NCBI GenBank assembly: GCA_022759345.1
Contig: JAEMPK010000036.1
Location: 1 to 13,901, forward strand
Direction of reading: 5' to 3'
Length of the DNA: 13,901 bases
Source of the DNA: Pyrobaculum sp.
GTDB lineage: Archaea; Thermoproteota; Thermoprotei; Thermoproteales; Thermoproteaceae
The notes under the pieces are model-generated. The model was not told the origin of the DNA. It did no database searches and was given only the letters and a program-made list of their open reading frames with translations. Position numbers and translations under genes: made by a program. Of this stretch, positions 1 through 5,911 are shown piece after piece. Position 1 is the first letter of the stretch; every line of letters starts with the position of its first letter.

Positions 1-148
1 CGAACAAGGCGAACTCCACCGCGTACAGGAGAGAGGTCTTGCCGGCGCCGATCCGTCCCCAGATTATATTCACCCCTCCAAGCTCTACCTTATGCGTCCC
101 TCTGTAAGACCTAAAATTCTCTAACTCAATCCCCTCCAACCTCCACAT
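1..148 (-). CDS. rkd-4: SMC/Rad50-like ATPase, arcadin-4 candidate (N-terminal part, cut by window edge)
   Basis: Only the first 49 residues are in the window, beginning MWRLEGIELENFRSYRG. This is the typical opening of Rad50/SMC-type ATPases: a first strand followed by a Walker A loop, here GRIGAGKTS at about residues 32-40. The start is the ATG at 148. It lies inside the preceding small gene (23-base overlap) and has the purine-rich stretch GGGGGA six bases or so upstream, so translation is probably coupled to that gene. No TATA box is visible directly upstream. Rad50 itself would fit the sequence. The position directly after crenactin, arcadin-2 and a small ORF makes the SMC-like arcadin-4 of the arcade cluster the better reading. 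Family knowledge: arcadin-4 is described as a coiled-coil SMC/Rad50-like protein associated with crenactin. The coiled coil and C-terminal ATPase half lie outside the window. Confidence 0.8.
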   Translation of the reverse strand, partial: MWRLEGIELENFRSYRGTHKVELGGVNIIWGRIGAGKTSLLYAVEFALF

Positions 149-296
149 CGATCCCCCACGTCCTTAGGTACTCCACCAAGACGGCTTTAGCGGCGCGGGG
201 TCCGCCGTCTCGATAAGCAGTGATTAACCTTTCCGCAAGCTTTCCCTCGTCGGTATTGCCAAAGACCCGTCTAATCTCCTCGATGATTATATCCAC
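126..296 (-). CDS. rkd-3: Small arcade-cluster protein, arcadin-3 candidate (56 aa)
   Basis: A 56-residue ORF that starts at a GTG (294-296) and ends with TGA at 126-128, 23 bases inside the arcadin-4 gene. The translation begins MDIIIEEIRRVFGN and continues with predicted helical, charged sequence (KLAERLITAYRD, then AAKAVLVEYLRTWGI). There is no signal peptide or membrane segment. The start is supported by a good TATA box (cttataaatt on the plus strand, 316-325) centred about 24 bases upstream, as expected for a leaderless mRNA; an in-frame stop lies nine bases upstream of the GTG. The position between arcadin-2 and the SMC-like gene is where the third arcadin is expected. Identification as arcadin-3 rests on gene order, not on a sequence match I can verify. 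No biochemical function can be inferred from the sequence. Confidence 0.72.
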   Translation of the reverse strand: MDIIIEEIRRVFGNTDEGKLAERLITAYRDGGPRAAKAVLVEYLRTWGIDVEVGGD

Positions 297-315
297 AAGA
301 CGCTACACGCGGAGA

Positions 316-325
316 CTTATAAATT
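316..325 (-). promoter_or_regulatory. Arcadin-3/arcadin-4 promoter (TATA box)
   Basis: The minus strand reads AATTTATAAG, about 24 bases upstream of the arcadin-3 GTG and overlapping the arcadin-2 stop codon. It probably drives the overlapping arcadin-3 and arcadin-4 pair. Confidence 0.65.
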
Positions 326-932
326 AAGCCTCTCTCTTCCTAGAACGTAGTATCTTAACCCATTCGTTGTCGGCTACTGAACCGGGCGGCGCCGTAGGGG
401 GCTCTGAAGGCTTAGCCGCCGCCTCTTGTTTAGGTGTTGCGGAGAGTTGGCGACGCGCCTCTTCGATCTTCTCGTCGATGTAACGTCTCAGCTTTTCGTA
501 AAGCGACGCCTCGATCTTTTTGAGCTGCGTCTCCAGGTGCTCAATCAGCGCCGACTTTATAGGCTCTATGTCCCGCGTGTCTAAGGGAGGCGCGGGCCGC
601 GGCTTTGCGTAGATCTTGATCTCTACGCCGTCTGGCCCCTTGGAGGGGTCCACGACCACTAGACCGACGCCTTGAGTCTTGAGGTACTTCGGGTCTATGA
701 ACGGCGCGGCCTCCGGCAATACGGCTAGGTACATCTTGGCGGCCGGCGTTGCCAGCAACTCGCCGACGCGTTTGTAGAGCTCAGCCTCTTCATACACCTC
801 GGCGAAGTAGGCGACGACGGCCACTCTGTTGAGTCCTTCTTCAAACCACATGACGCCGCCGCTGTCGCCTACGTACCTCATGCCGAGCGTCTCGGAGAAA
901 AACCTAGCCACAAGCAACTTGGCAAAATCCAC
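324..932 (-). CDS. rkd-2: Arcadin-2, crenactin-regulating protein (202 aa)
   Basis: Begins at GTG 930-932, one base after the crenactin stop codon. Layout seen: an N-terminal globular part (residues 1-115), a long charged helix likely to form a coiled coil (about 120-165), a Pro/Ala-rich linker (about 165-185), and a short amphipathic C-terminal segment containing NEWVKILRSRK. Known of the family: in Pyrobaculum calidifontis the C-terminal helix of arcadin-2 binds the hydrophobic groove of crenactin and sequesters monomers, much as WH2-like peptides act on actin. The Trp/Val/Ile/Leu pattern at the C terminus here fits that helix, and the flexible linker fits its presentation at a distance. 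A strong TATA box sits in the last codons of crenactin (949-959), so arcadin-2 can be transcribed independently of it. Inference: this is the local regulator of crenactin polymerisation. Confidence 0.88.
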   Translation of the reverse strand: MDFAKLLVARFFSETLGMRYVGDSGGVMWFEEGLNRVAVVAYFAEVYEEAELYKRVGELLATPAAKMYLAVLPEAAPFIDPKYLKTQGVGLVVVDPSKGPDGVEIKIYAKPRPAPPLDTRDIEPIKSALIEHLETQLKKIEASLYEKLRRYIDEKIEEARRQLSATPKQEAAAKPSEPPTAPPGSVADNEWVKILRSRKREA

Positions 933-933
933 G

Positions 934-2235
934 TTATTGACTTCTCCCCTTTATAAAGTACCAGCCTTCTTTTGTGGAGTCTGACCACTCCAAAGAGAGA
1001 GGTAGGGCGTAGCCGTATATCACAGCCCCTCTCCACACCGAGTACTGAGGCTCGGCGACTAGGCGTACGTTCACCCTCGAGGCGAGGACTGGATTTTTCT
1101 CTTCCAGGGCAATTTTCACCCTCGTTACGCTGTTGACAGCCACGTCTTCAAGCCCCGGCGGCACGCGCCAGCTGAAGGCGCCTCCGCTGAGGATGATCTG
1201 AGAAGCCACCCTCTCCTGTATCTCCACAGAGACGTTTCGTAGAGACGTAATTACGGCGGTGGCCACGTCCATCTCGCCGTAAAGCGTGACGTCGCCGATC
1301 ACCGCGTTTTCAATGTGGAGACGAGACTGCTCGATGTAGCTCTTAATCTCCTCGTGGTTGGGGTCGAAGACTATCTCGCCTATTAGAAACCGGGTCCAGG
1401 CGTATTCCCTGGGGATCTCCACCTCCACCACAGGCGACAGCCGGACTTTAGCCACGAAGCGGTCTGGATTCGACTTAGCAGTCCTGATGGCCTCTTTGAG
1501 GTTTTTAGGCACGAGCCCCACGGCCCTCTTCACCATCTCCACGGCGTACTCCTCCCGAGCAATGTCGCTGTAGCCGATGTCCTTGAGGATCTCCCGCGTG
1601 ATGGCGTTGGCCTCCGCGCCTCCTCTGTTCAAAGCCACAAGCCCCTCTCTAATCAAGGCGAAGCTTATAGGCGCAATCTGTATGTTGCCGTGGCCTCCCT
1701 CCACTATTATGCAGTTGACTGCGTTTTCGGCGATGGCCACCGCAAGAGGCTGAGGCAGGATCGTGACTGCGTATATCTTAAACTCCTGCGCGAGCTCTGT
1801 GTATATGTCGAAAAACTCCTTGTACATATAGTCCGGCGCAAGAGCCGAAAGCGCGATGGAGATCAGCCATCCCTCGAAGTCGGGGTCGGCCTGGGGAAAC
1901 TGAGCCAAGCTGAACCGCGCCAGCTCTTTTAACACTCTCCAGGCGTCTTCATCGTCTCTCTTCGCAATACCATCTTTCAGCGGGTATTTTAAATTCCGCT
2001 GGACGTCTCTCACGCTGGAGAGGTACTTCCGCACCTCCTCGTCGCCGACTACCAAGCCGCGTGACAGAATCTCGGGCGGAATCCGCATCTTCACGCTCTC
2101 CGGGAGATCTCTCAGAAAGAGCCCCCTCGTCTGCGTCACCCTAGGCTCGTTGAGGGTAATGGGTCCGTACTTGACGTAGCTGGTGCCGAAGTCAACTCCG
2201 AAGGTGTACTTCAGCCTGTAGGCATCAGAAATCAC
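934..2235 (-). CDS. cren-1: Crenactin, archaeal actin homologue (433 aa)
   Basis: Full-length actin-fold ATPase closely resembling the P. calidifontis crenactin as I recall it, including the N terminus MISDAYRLKYTFGVDFG. Actin/Hsp70-fold motifs are in order: phosphate-1 loop DFGTSYVKYG at residues 15-24, phosphate-2 loop EGGHGNIQ at about 179-186, and adenosine-binding motif ILSGGAFSW at about 348-356. Crenactin binds ATP and polymerises into double-helical, actin-like filaments; immunostaining in Pyrobaculum showed helical structures, suggesting a role in cell shape. It is cytoplasmic, without signal or membrane segments. The start is GTG at 2233-2235, preceded at about 27 bases by a TATA-like stretch overlapping the end of arcadin-1. 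An upstream gene 24 bases away and a downstream gene one base away place it in the arcade cluster. Confidence 0.97.
   Translation of the reverse strand: MISDAYRLKYTFGVDFGTSYVKYGPITLNEPRVTQTRGLFLRDLPESVKMRIPPEILSRGLVVGDEEVRKYLSSVRDVQRNLKYPLKDGIAKRDDEDAWRVLKELARFSLAQFPQADPDFEGWLISIALSALAPDYMYKEFFDIYTELAQEFKIYAVTILPQPLAVAIAENAVNCIIVEGGHGNIQIAPISFALIREGLVALNRGGAEANAITREILKDIGYSDIAREEYAVEMVKRAVGLVPKNLKEAIRTAKSNPDRFVAKVRLSPVVEVEIPREYAWTRFLIGEIVFDPNHEEIKSYIEQSRLHIENAVIGDVTLYGEMDVATAVITSLRNVSVEIQERVASQIILSGGAFSWRVPPGLEDVAVNSVTRVKIALEEKNPVLASRVNVRLVAEPQYSVWRGAVIYGYALPLSLEWSDSTKEGWYFIKGRSQ
949..959 (-). promoter_or_regulatory. Arcadin-2 promoter (TATA box inside crenactin)
   Basis: The minus strand reads CTTTATAAAGG, a near-consensus archaeal TATA box inside the final codons of crenactin, about 22 bases upstream of the arcadin-2 GTG. 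Confidence 0.65.
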
Positions 2236-2253
2236 AAAAGGGCCCCAGCTCCC

Positions 2254-2265
2254 CCTTTTTTAACT
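2254..2265 (-). promoter_or_regulatory. Possible crenactin promoter (TATA-like)
   Basis: The minus strand reads AGTTAAAAAAGG, centred about 26-27 bases before the crenactin GTG and overlapping the last codons of arcadin-1. It suggests crenactin can start its own leaderless transcript. Confidence 0.5.
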
Positions 2266-2601
2266 TTCCGGCTTTAACTTAACCTCGCCGTTCTCCACAT
2301 ACAGAGCGACGGTGTCGCCGACATCCACATCTCCGAAGACTTCCAACTCCTCGTCTGTAAGCCAAAGCGTGACGCGTGGCACGGCTATTTTGCCGCCGCC
2401 AAACGGCAAAGACCTGACGATCTGAGTAACAAGCGGCATGACCTCACGCATCAGCTGAGCCGCCTGCTCGTCCTGAGCCGAGAAAGCCGCCACCGGCCCA
2501 GGCAACTCCTTCTCCTCAATTATGTCGATTTTTATATACCGGACGCCAGTGGGGTCGTACACCAGCTGTTTAGACGCCACAACACCTCTAATAGTCACCA
2601 T
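2260..2601 (-). CDS. rkd-1: Arcadin-1 (113 aa)
   Basis: A small acidic protein starting MVTIRGVVASKQ at ATG 2599-2601, with a TATA box about 23 bases upstream (2619-2628), so the mRNA is leaderless. It is the first gene of the crenactin cluster. Visible features are an N-terminal strand-rich part, a central helical stretch (about residues 42-65), a Gly-rich turn (FGGGK) and a C-terminal strand-rich part ending with alternating hydrophobic residues (TVALYVENGEVKLKP). Known: arcadin-1 is conserved next to crenactin in Thermoproteales, its crystal structure has been solved, and it forms helical patterns in cells. How it acts on crenactin is not established. The assignment rests on size, position and remembered similarity. 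Confidence 0.88.
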   Translation of the reverse strand: MVTIRGVVASKQLVYDPTGVRYIKIDIIEEKELPGPVAAFSAQDEQAAQLMREVMPLVTQIVRSLPFGGGKIAVPRVTLWLTDEELEVFGDVDVGDTVALYVENGEVKLKPES

Positions 2602-2616
2602 GACGCTCTAAATTCG

Positions 2617-3328
2617 CTATTTTAAAAACTCTAACTCCCTCAACAACTTCTTCATCTCCCCGCTACGCACGTCGAAGTAGCCCCTCTGCCGGCGTATCTC
2701 TCCAAAAGCCTCAGCCAATCGCCTGACCTCGTAACCTTCGCCATGACTCTAAAGGCGTTGTCCAGCCCGACATCGGTATACCGCTTATATGTATCTACGT
2801 GAAACAACATCTCAAGCGGTAGACGCGGCGGCGGGTCTTCCTCCGGCACGCCCACGACTAAGCCGAAAAGCGGATAAGTCAACGGCGGCAGATTAAGCAA
2901 CTTCACAATCTCCCCCGCCGCGTTCTGCACAGCTCCGATAAAACAACTACCATATCCCAGCGCTGTGGCCGCCAAAGCCACGTTCTCAGCGGCCAAGGCA
3001 GCATCCACCGCGGCTAACACAAAGAAGGCGAACTTATCCTCCACAAACCCCCTACCCCTAAACCTCAGAAGCTCACGCAACCTGTAGAGACAGCCAAAAA
3101 GACGAAGAAGTCAGACCCCTCCTCCACGTGCTGCTGCCCGATCAACTTGGCAATCTCGGCCATCTTTGTCTCGTCAACCACGCGGATGGCAGACCAGAGA
3201 TGCAACGTGGCGTCCGTTGGCGCCAGCCTGCCCGCCTCCATGATCCTCCTCACGTCCTCCTCCGGGATCTTAACCCTCTTAAACCTCCTCACAGACCTCC
3301 TCCTCTCCACAACCTCGAATAAATCCAC
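2617..3328 (-). pseudogene. Nitroreductase-family FMN oxidoreductase, broken by two frameshifts
   Basis: Three successive reading frames together spell one nitroreductase. The N terminus is at GTG 3326-3328 (MDLFEVVERRRSVRRF, the typical opening whose RRSVR motif contacts FMN phosphate). The middle contains AAENVALAATALGYGSCFIGAV and PLTYPLFGLVVGVPEE, the usual C-terminal FMN-binding half. The last part reads RRQRGYFDVRSGEMKKLL and stops at TAG 2617-2619. The first break is near 3085-3092, the second near 2697-2705. Each is repaired by removing one dinucleotide from a short TC or GA run, leaving about 235 codons, the usual family length. The promoter region at 3346-3355 still looks intact. 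Family proteins use NAD(P)H to reduce nitro-compounds or quinones. It may be a real pseudogene, a gene in early decay, or two sequencing errors. Confidence 0.8.
2619..2628 (-). promoter_or_regulatory. Arcadin-1 promoter (TATA box)
   Basis: The minus strand reads TTTTTAAAAT, centred about 23 bases from the arcadin-1 ATG. It overlaps the last in-frame codons of the broken nitroreductase gene. Confidence 0.7.
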
Positions 3329-3340
3329 AGAGGCTAAGGA

Positions 3341-3357
3341 TAAAAAATATATATTAG
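3341..3357. promoter_or_regulatory. Shared AT-rich divergent promoter
   Basis: An AT-only run lies between the divergent nitroreductase (GTG at 3328) and zinc-ribbon gene (ATG at 3375). TATA-like cores in both orientations are about 23-27 bases from each start. Confidence 0.6.
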
Positions 3358-3374
3358 TATTAACAGGAGGTCCC

Positions 3375-3599
3375 ATGGTGGCGGCCCAAGAATTTCCCGA
3401 AGATTGGGAATACTCCGGCGGCGAGCTTGAAAAGACGCTGAAGGTGCGGGTAACCTGCCCCTACTGCAAGCATAAATTTGAAGTGGAGATAGGAGAAAGT
3501 TGGTACAACATAGGCTTCAGCATAAACTGCCCCAAGTGCGGTCGCTCCTTCCCCGTCAACATGTACGGTGAGGTGATCGGGGTTGTAGGACCCAAGTAG
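3375..3599 (+). CDS. Small zinc-ribbon protein (74 aa)
   Basis: A 74-residue protein with two CxxC knuckles, CPYC at residues 28-31 and CPKC at 52-55, separated by about 20 residues with a strand-rich EVEIGESWYNIGF segment. This is the usual spacing of a zinc ribbon binding one Zn2+. The first 20 residues are acidic and probably flexible; the tail (VNMYGEVIGVVGPK) is short. The start is the ATG at 3375. A longer reading frame upstream has no good start and overlaps the promoter. AGGAGGT at 3365-3371 resembles a ribosome binding site but sits only three bases from the ATG, and the TATA position would make the transcript nearly leaderless, so it may be fortuitous. Such proteins often bind nucleic acid or a partner protein. 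I do not recognise the specific family. Confidence 0.8.
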   Translation: MVAAQEFPEDWEYSGGELEKTLKVRVTCPYCKHKFEVEIGESWYNIGFSINCPKCGRSFPVNMYGEVIGVVGPK

Positions 3600-3668
3600 T
3601 TTTTAGCCTCCACGGAGCAACGCCGCTCAGCCTTGTGCCGTTTCATATCTATGTAATACCGCCGCTCC

Positions 3669-3677
3669 AATTTTAAC
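3669..3677 (+). promoter_or_regulatory. Hsp20 promoter (TATA-like)
   Basis: AATTTTAAC lies about 23 bases before the second ATG (3696) and 17 before the first (3690). This spacing favours the second ATG as the start if the mRNA is leaderless. Confidence 0.5.
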
Positions 3678-3689
3678 CAAAGACAGCCA

Positions 3690-4082
3690 ATGCTCATGGA
3701 ACCGGTGAGAAAGATAGAAGAGGGTTTAAAAGAGCTCTACGACGCAAACACAGGCAAGGTGGAAAGACAGCCAGACGTAGATATATACGACGTGGGGGAG
3801 AACTTAGTCATATACATCGACATGCCGGGCATGAAGAAAGAGAACATCAGAGTACGGGTGTACGACAGGGCTATCGAGATCTCCGCTACGCCTACACAGT
3901 CTGAGAGTGTGGGGAAGCCGTTAAGAAGAGAACGAATCTCTAACTTCCCCGTACTGCGAAAGATAGAAGTACCCTTTAGACTCAAGGTAGACAGCGCAAG
4001 AGCAGTCTACAAAGACGGAGTACTACAGATAGTAGTGACAAAAGCAGGCGAGTACGGAGTCGCCGAGTTAAAAATAGATTAG
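3690..4082 (+). CDS. Small heat-shock protein, Hsp20/alpha-crystallin family (130 aa)
   Basis: An ATP-independent holdase chaperone that binds unfolding proteins and forms cytoplasmic oligomers. The alpha-crystallin domain spans about residues 27-118: it opens with PDVDIYDVGENLVIYIDMPGM, which has the conserved PG doublet, and closes with YKDGVLQIVV, the characteristic G-V-L motif near the last strand. The N-terminal arm is short (about 25 residues) and the C terminus lacks an obvious I-x-I anchoring motif (the end reads VAELKID), which could limit oligomer size. Two ATGs are available (3690 and 3696). The TATA spacing favours 3696, giving 128 residues beginning MEPVRKIEEG. The gene stands alone, convergent with the unknown gene at 4278-4898. 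Heat induction is plausible but nothing in the upstream sequence proves it. Confidence 0.92.
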   Translation: MLMEPVRKIEEGLKELYDANTGKVERQPDVDIYDVGENLVIYIDMPGMKKENIRVRVYDRAIEISATPTQSESVGKPLRRERISNFPVLRKIEVPFRLKVDSARAVYKDGVLQIVVTKAGEYGVAELKID

Positions 4083-4181
4083 TTTCTCAAGCCATAACCA
4101 GCGCCTATTCCCTCTGTTTTCTTAGTTGTTCACATCCCCGTAAAAGAGGCAGGACCGCTGCAAGATAATGCGTAATAGTAA

Positions 4182-4227
4182 GTTGACAATCTCCTTGTCA
4201 ACGAGACCCGGCGTTGGCTGAAGCCAA
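4182..4227. repeat. Two adjacent hairpins between convergent genes
   Basis: The first is a perfect 7-bp inverted repeat (GTTGACA at 4182-4188, TGTCAAC at 4196-4202) with a 7-base loop. The second is a 6-bp repeat (TTGGCT 4214-4219, AGCCAA 4222-4227) with a very tight loop. They lie in the 195-base gap (4083-4277) between hsp20 and the convergent unknown gene. They could end or stabilise either transcript or belong to a small RNA; a TATA-like stretch facing minus (4234-4243) is nearby. Nothing else is recognised in the gap. Confidence 0.5.
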
Positions 4228-4277
4228 GAGGCTGGTTAAAAACAAGTGAGGCGGTCTTTGGGGATAAAAAATAGGCG

Positions 4278-4898
4278 TTATTCAGGAGGCGGCAGTGAAA
4301 TAGACAGCAACTTTGCGTGCTCCGCCGTTATCCCCACCTCCTTATACTTCTCCGGCTTGGCGGCTCCGCCTTCGATCTTCACCTTGTGGAAGAAGAACTT
4401 TCTGTTGGGCACGTCGGCTGTGAAGAGCCTAATCTCCGGCAGAGACGCCAGGTAGTCGGCAAGCTTCTTGTCTGCGAGGACTGTGGATAGCTGTTTAGTG
4501 GCTAGCCACACCCTCACGTGGATGCCTAAGGCGCCTCTGTAGCCGGCTTGAGCGAGCGCGGCTATGGTTCTCTTAGTTATCTCCGCCACGTAGCTCATCT
4601 TCTGCTCGCCTCCGTAGGAGAGGTAGACAATGTCGGCGCCGTATTCCTTAACTTTAGCCGCGACCTCCGCCTCCTTGCCCTCTTCGTATGTGAACACGAC
4701 GCCTGCACCGTCGCGATAGTTGCCCTTGGCTATGTAGGACGTGATAAGCGCGGCGGCCATGGCGCTACATATTCTATCCGGGTACGCAATCGCCGCCACC
4801 TTCTTGTAGCCTTCTAACAGGTTCTGCCCCACTAGGTAGCCGGTGAGCGACCTTAGGTATATCTCCTCTGGGAGTGTTGCCCTACTTGCCGTTGCCAT
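4278..4898 (-). CDS. Conserved-looking protein of unknown function (206 aa)
   Basis: I do not recognise this gene. The protein has no signal peptide, membrane segment or Cys cluster. It reads as an alternating alpha/beta protein: a hydrophobic strand VAAIAYP (about 34-40), a helix rich in Ala (SAMAAALITSYIA), the strand GVVFTYEE, the strand ADIVYLSYGGE, a long helix with KRTIAALAQAG, and the strand GIHVRVWLA. The C terminus has the basic/aromatic segment RKFFFHKVKI and ends SLPPPE. The DIVYLSYGG segment is suggestive of a nucleotide- or phosphate-handling loop, but this is weak and no catalytic motif is clear. The start is the ATG at 4898, with a TATA box centred 25 bases upstream (4917-4928) inside the end of endA, so it has its own leaderless transcript. 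Confidence 0.85.
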   Translation of the reverse strand: MATASRATLPEEIYLRSLTGYLVGQNLLEGYKKVAAIAYPDRICSAMAAALITSYIAKGNYRDGAGVVFTYEEGKEAEVAAKVKEYGADIVYLSYGGEQKMSYVAEITKRTIAALAQAGYRGALGIHVRVWLATKQLSTVLADKKLADYLASLPEIRLFTADVPNRKFFFHKVKIEGGAAKPEKYKEVGITAEHAKLLSISLPPPE

Positions 4899-4916
4899 GG
4901 AAACAGTCTCGAATTC

Positions 4917-4928
4917 TATTTTTAAAGC
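4917..4928 (-). promoter_or_regulatory. Promoter of the 206-aa unknown gene (TATA box)
   Basis: The minus strand reads GCTTTAAAAATA, centred about 25 bases before the ATG at 4898 and overlapping the endA stop codon. Confidence 0.6.
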
Positions 4929-5473
4929 TTAGCCCAGGCAAAGCCGAGAAGCACCACCTCGCCCGTCTGCCGAAGCACTGTGGCTAGGGTGAAGGTCTTT
5001 TTCACGCTGTGTCCCAGCCGCCCGCCCCGCGTAATGTCAGTAGCCGAGATGCCCCTCTCCGGCTCTAGAAACACCACCACCATGGGGGCGTGGTCGATGC
5101 CGGGGCCCTTCTCATACACAGAGAACAAGGCGCCGAACTTAAGACCGCTCTTCACCACGTAGCCCAAGTCTCGGAAATACTTATAGATCTTATATATCTC
5201 GTCGAAGTTCCTAATCTTCTCTCTCCCGAGCTCCACAAGCCGTTGCGGCGACACCTCGACACCGCCTTCATCCACAATCTTCAACCTACCCCTTTCAGAA
5301 AGGTACAACGCCTCATAGAGCGCCAAAATCAGCGGCGCGTTGACCTTATCCACCTCCTCCCGCCTCACCTTGTCGTAACCAAGAAACCGTCCGTAGAACC
5401 CCTCTCTGTAGAGCTCCCTGGCGAGCTCTACGTCTTCTACAACAGCGGCGAGTCCCCTAAGTACTGCGCTCAT
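4922..5473 (-). CDS. endA: tRNA-splicing endonuclease, catalytic subunit EndA (183 aa)
   Basis: Cleaves introns from precursor tRNAs at bulge-helix-bulge structures, leaving 2',3'-cyclic phosphate and 5'-OH ends. The C-terminal half carries the family signature: LKFGALFSVYEKGPGIDHAPMVV holds the catalytic Tyr (Y120) and His (H128), and GHSVKKTF holds the catalytic Lys (K158 or K159). The N-terminal 100 residues form the smaller alpha/beta domain. At 183 residues it matches the single-repeat catalytic subunit of crenarchaeal enzymes, which pair with a separate structural subunit (not seen here) and accept non-canonical intron positions. Start ATG 5471-5473 overlaps the upstream gene by ATGA, so the two are co-translated. 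The two tRNA genes in this window hold five introns, several at unusual positions, which is the kind of substrate this heteromeric enzyme handles. Confidence 0.94.
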   Translation of the reverse strand: MSAVLRGLAAVVEDVELARELYREGFYGRFLGYDKVRREEVDKVNAPLILALYEALYLSERGRLKIVDEGGVEVSPQRLVELGREKIRNFDEIYKIYKYFRDLGYVVKSGLKFGALFSVYEKGPGIDHAPMVVVFLEPERGISATDITRGGRLGHSVKKTFTLATVLRQTGEVVLLGFAWAKL

Positions 5474-5820
5474 CTCTTTCTAACAGTCACTATGGTGTTC
5501 TCAGCCACCCCCAACGCCCTGAGGTCCTCCGCAGATAGATGCACCTCGCCACTCGGAACCTTTTCGTCTAGCACCGCCCTGAAGGTCTTCTTCTTCTCGT
5601 GCGAAGACCCGCCTGGAGCCACAATCTCCACCTCAGCTGGCTTATCCAAAGCCTCGTAGACGTCCGGGGCAAGCTTCGCCACGCCCTCCTCTACGCCCTC
5701 GGCAGAACGTACCCTGGCTCTGCGCTCTCCTCTTCTCTGCTCCTTCTTCTCCTGTTGCGGCGACAGAAACGGCGGGATAAGAAGCTTCTTGCCTCTCTCC
5801 ACGTCTCTACCCTCAGCCAT
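5470..5820 (-). CDS. Small basic protein upstream of endA, beta-barrel-like C terminus (116 aa)
   Basis: A 116-residue protein co-transcribed with endA (4-base overlap). The first 45 residues are highly charged (RGKKLLIPP, then Lys/Arg/Glu/Gln-rich) and probably disordered or RNA-binding. The remainder (about 50-116) reads as short strands and turns ending VHLSAEDLRALGVAENTIVTVRKR. That ending resembles the 'L-x-x-L-G-v-x-x-g-d-x-V-x-V' pattern of swapped-hairpin or double-psi barrels (AbrB-like, Cdc48 N-domain-like). This is a resemblance only. No catalytic residues are visible. The ATG at 5820 is supported by a TATA box about 25 bases upstream (5841-5850). The tight coupling to the endonuclease suggests a role in RNA processing or as a partner of EndA, but this is guilt by association. 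It is not the structural endonuclease subunit as far as I can see. Confidence 0.82.
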   Translation of the reverse strand: MAEGRDVERGKKLLIPPFLSPQQEKKEQRRGERRARVRSAEGVEEGVAKLAPDVYEALDKPAEVEIVAPGGSSHEKKKTFRAVLDEKVPSGEVHLSAEDLRALGVAENTIVTVRKR

Positions 5821-5840
5821 GGTGTCTCGTGAATACCAGT

Positions 5841-5850
5841 TAAAAAATAT
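5841..5850 (-). promoter_or_regulatory. Promoter of the small-protein/endA operon (TATA box)
   Basis: The minus strand reads ATATTTTTTA, centred about 25 bases before the ATG at 5820. It lies in the 91-base gap after the glyS stop codon. Confidence 0.6.
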
Positions 5851-5911
5851 TACACGAGCCGAGACACGCGGGGTTTTAGGAGTTGATGTCTAGCCCACCG
5901 GATATCCGCCG

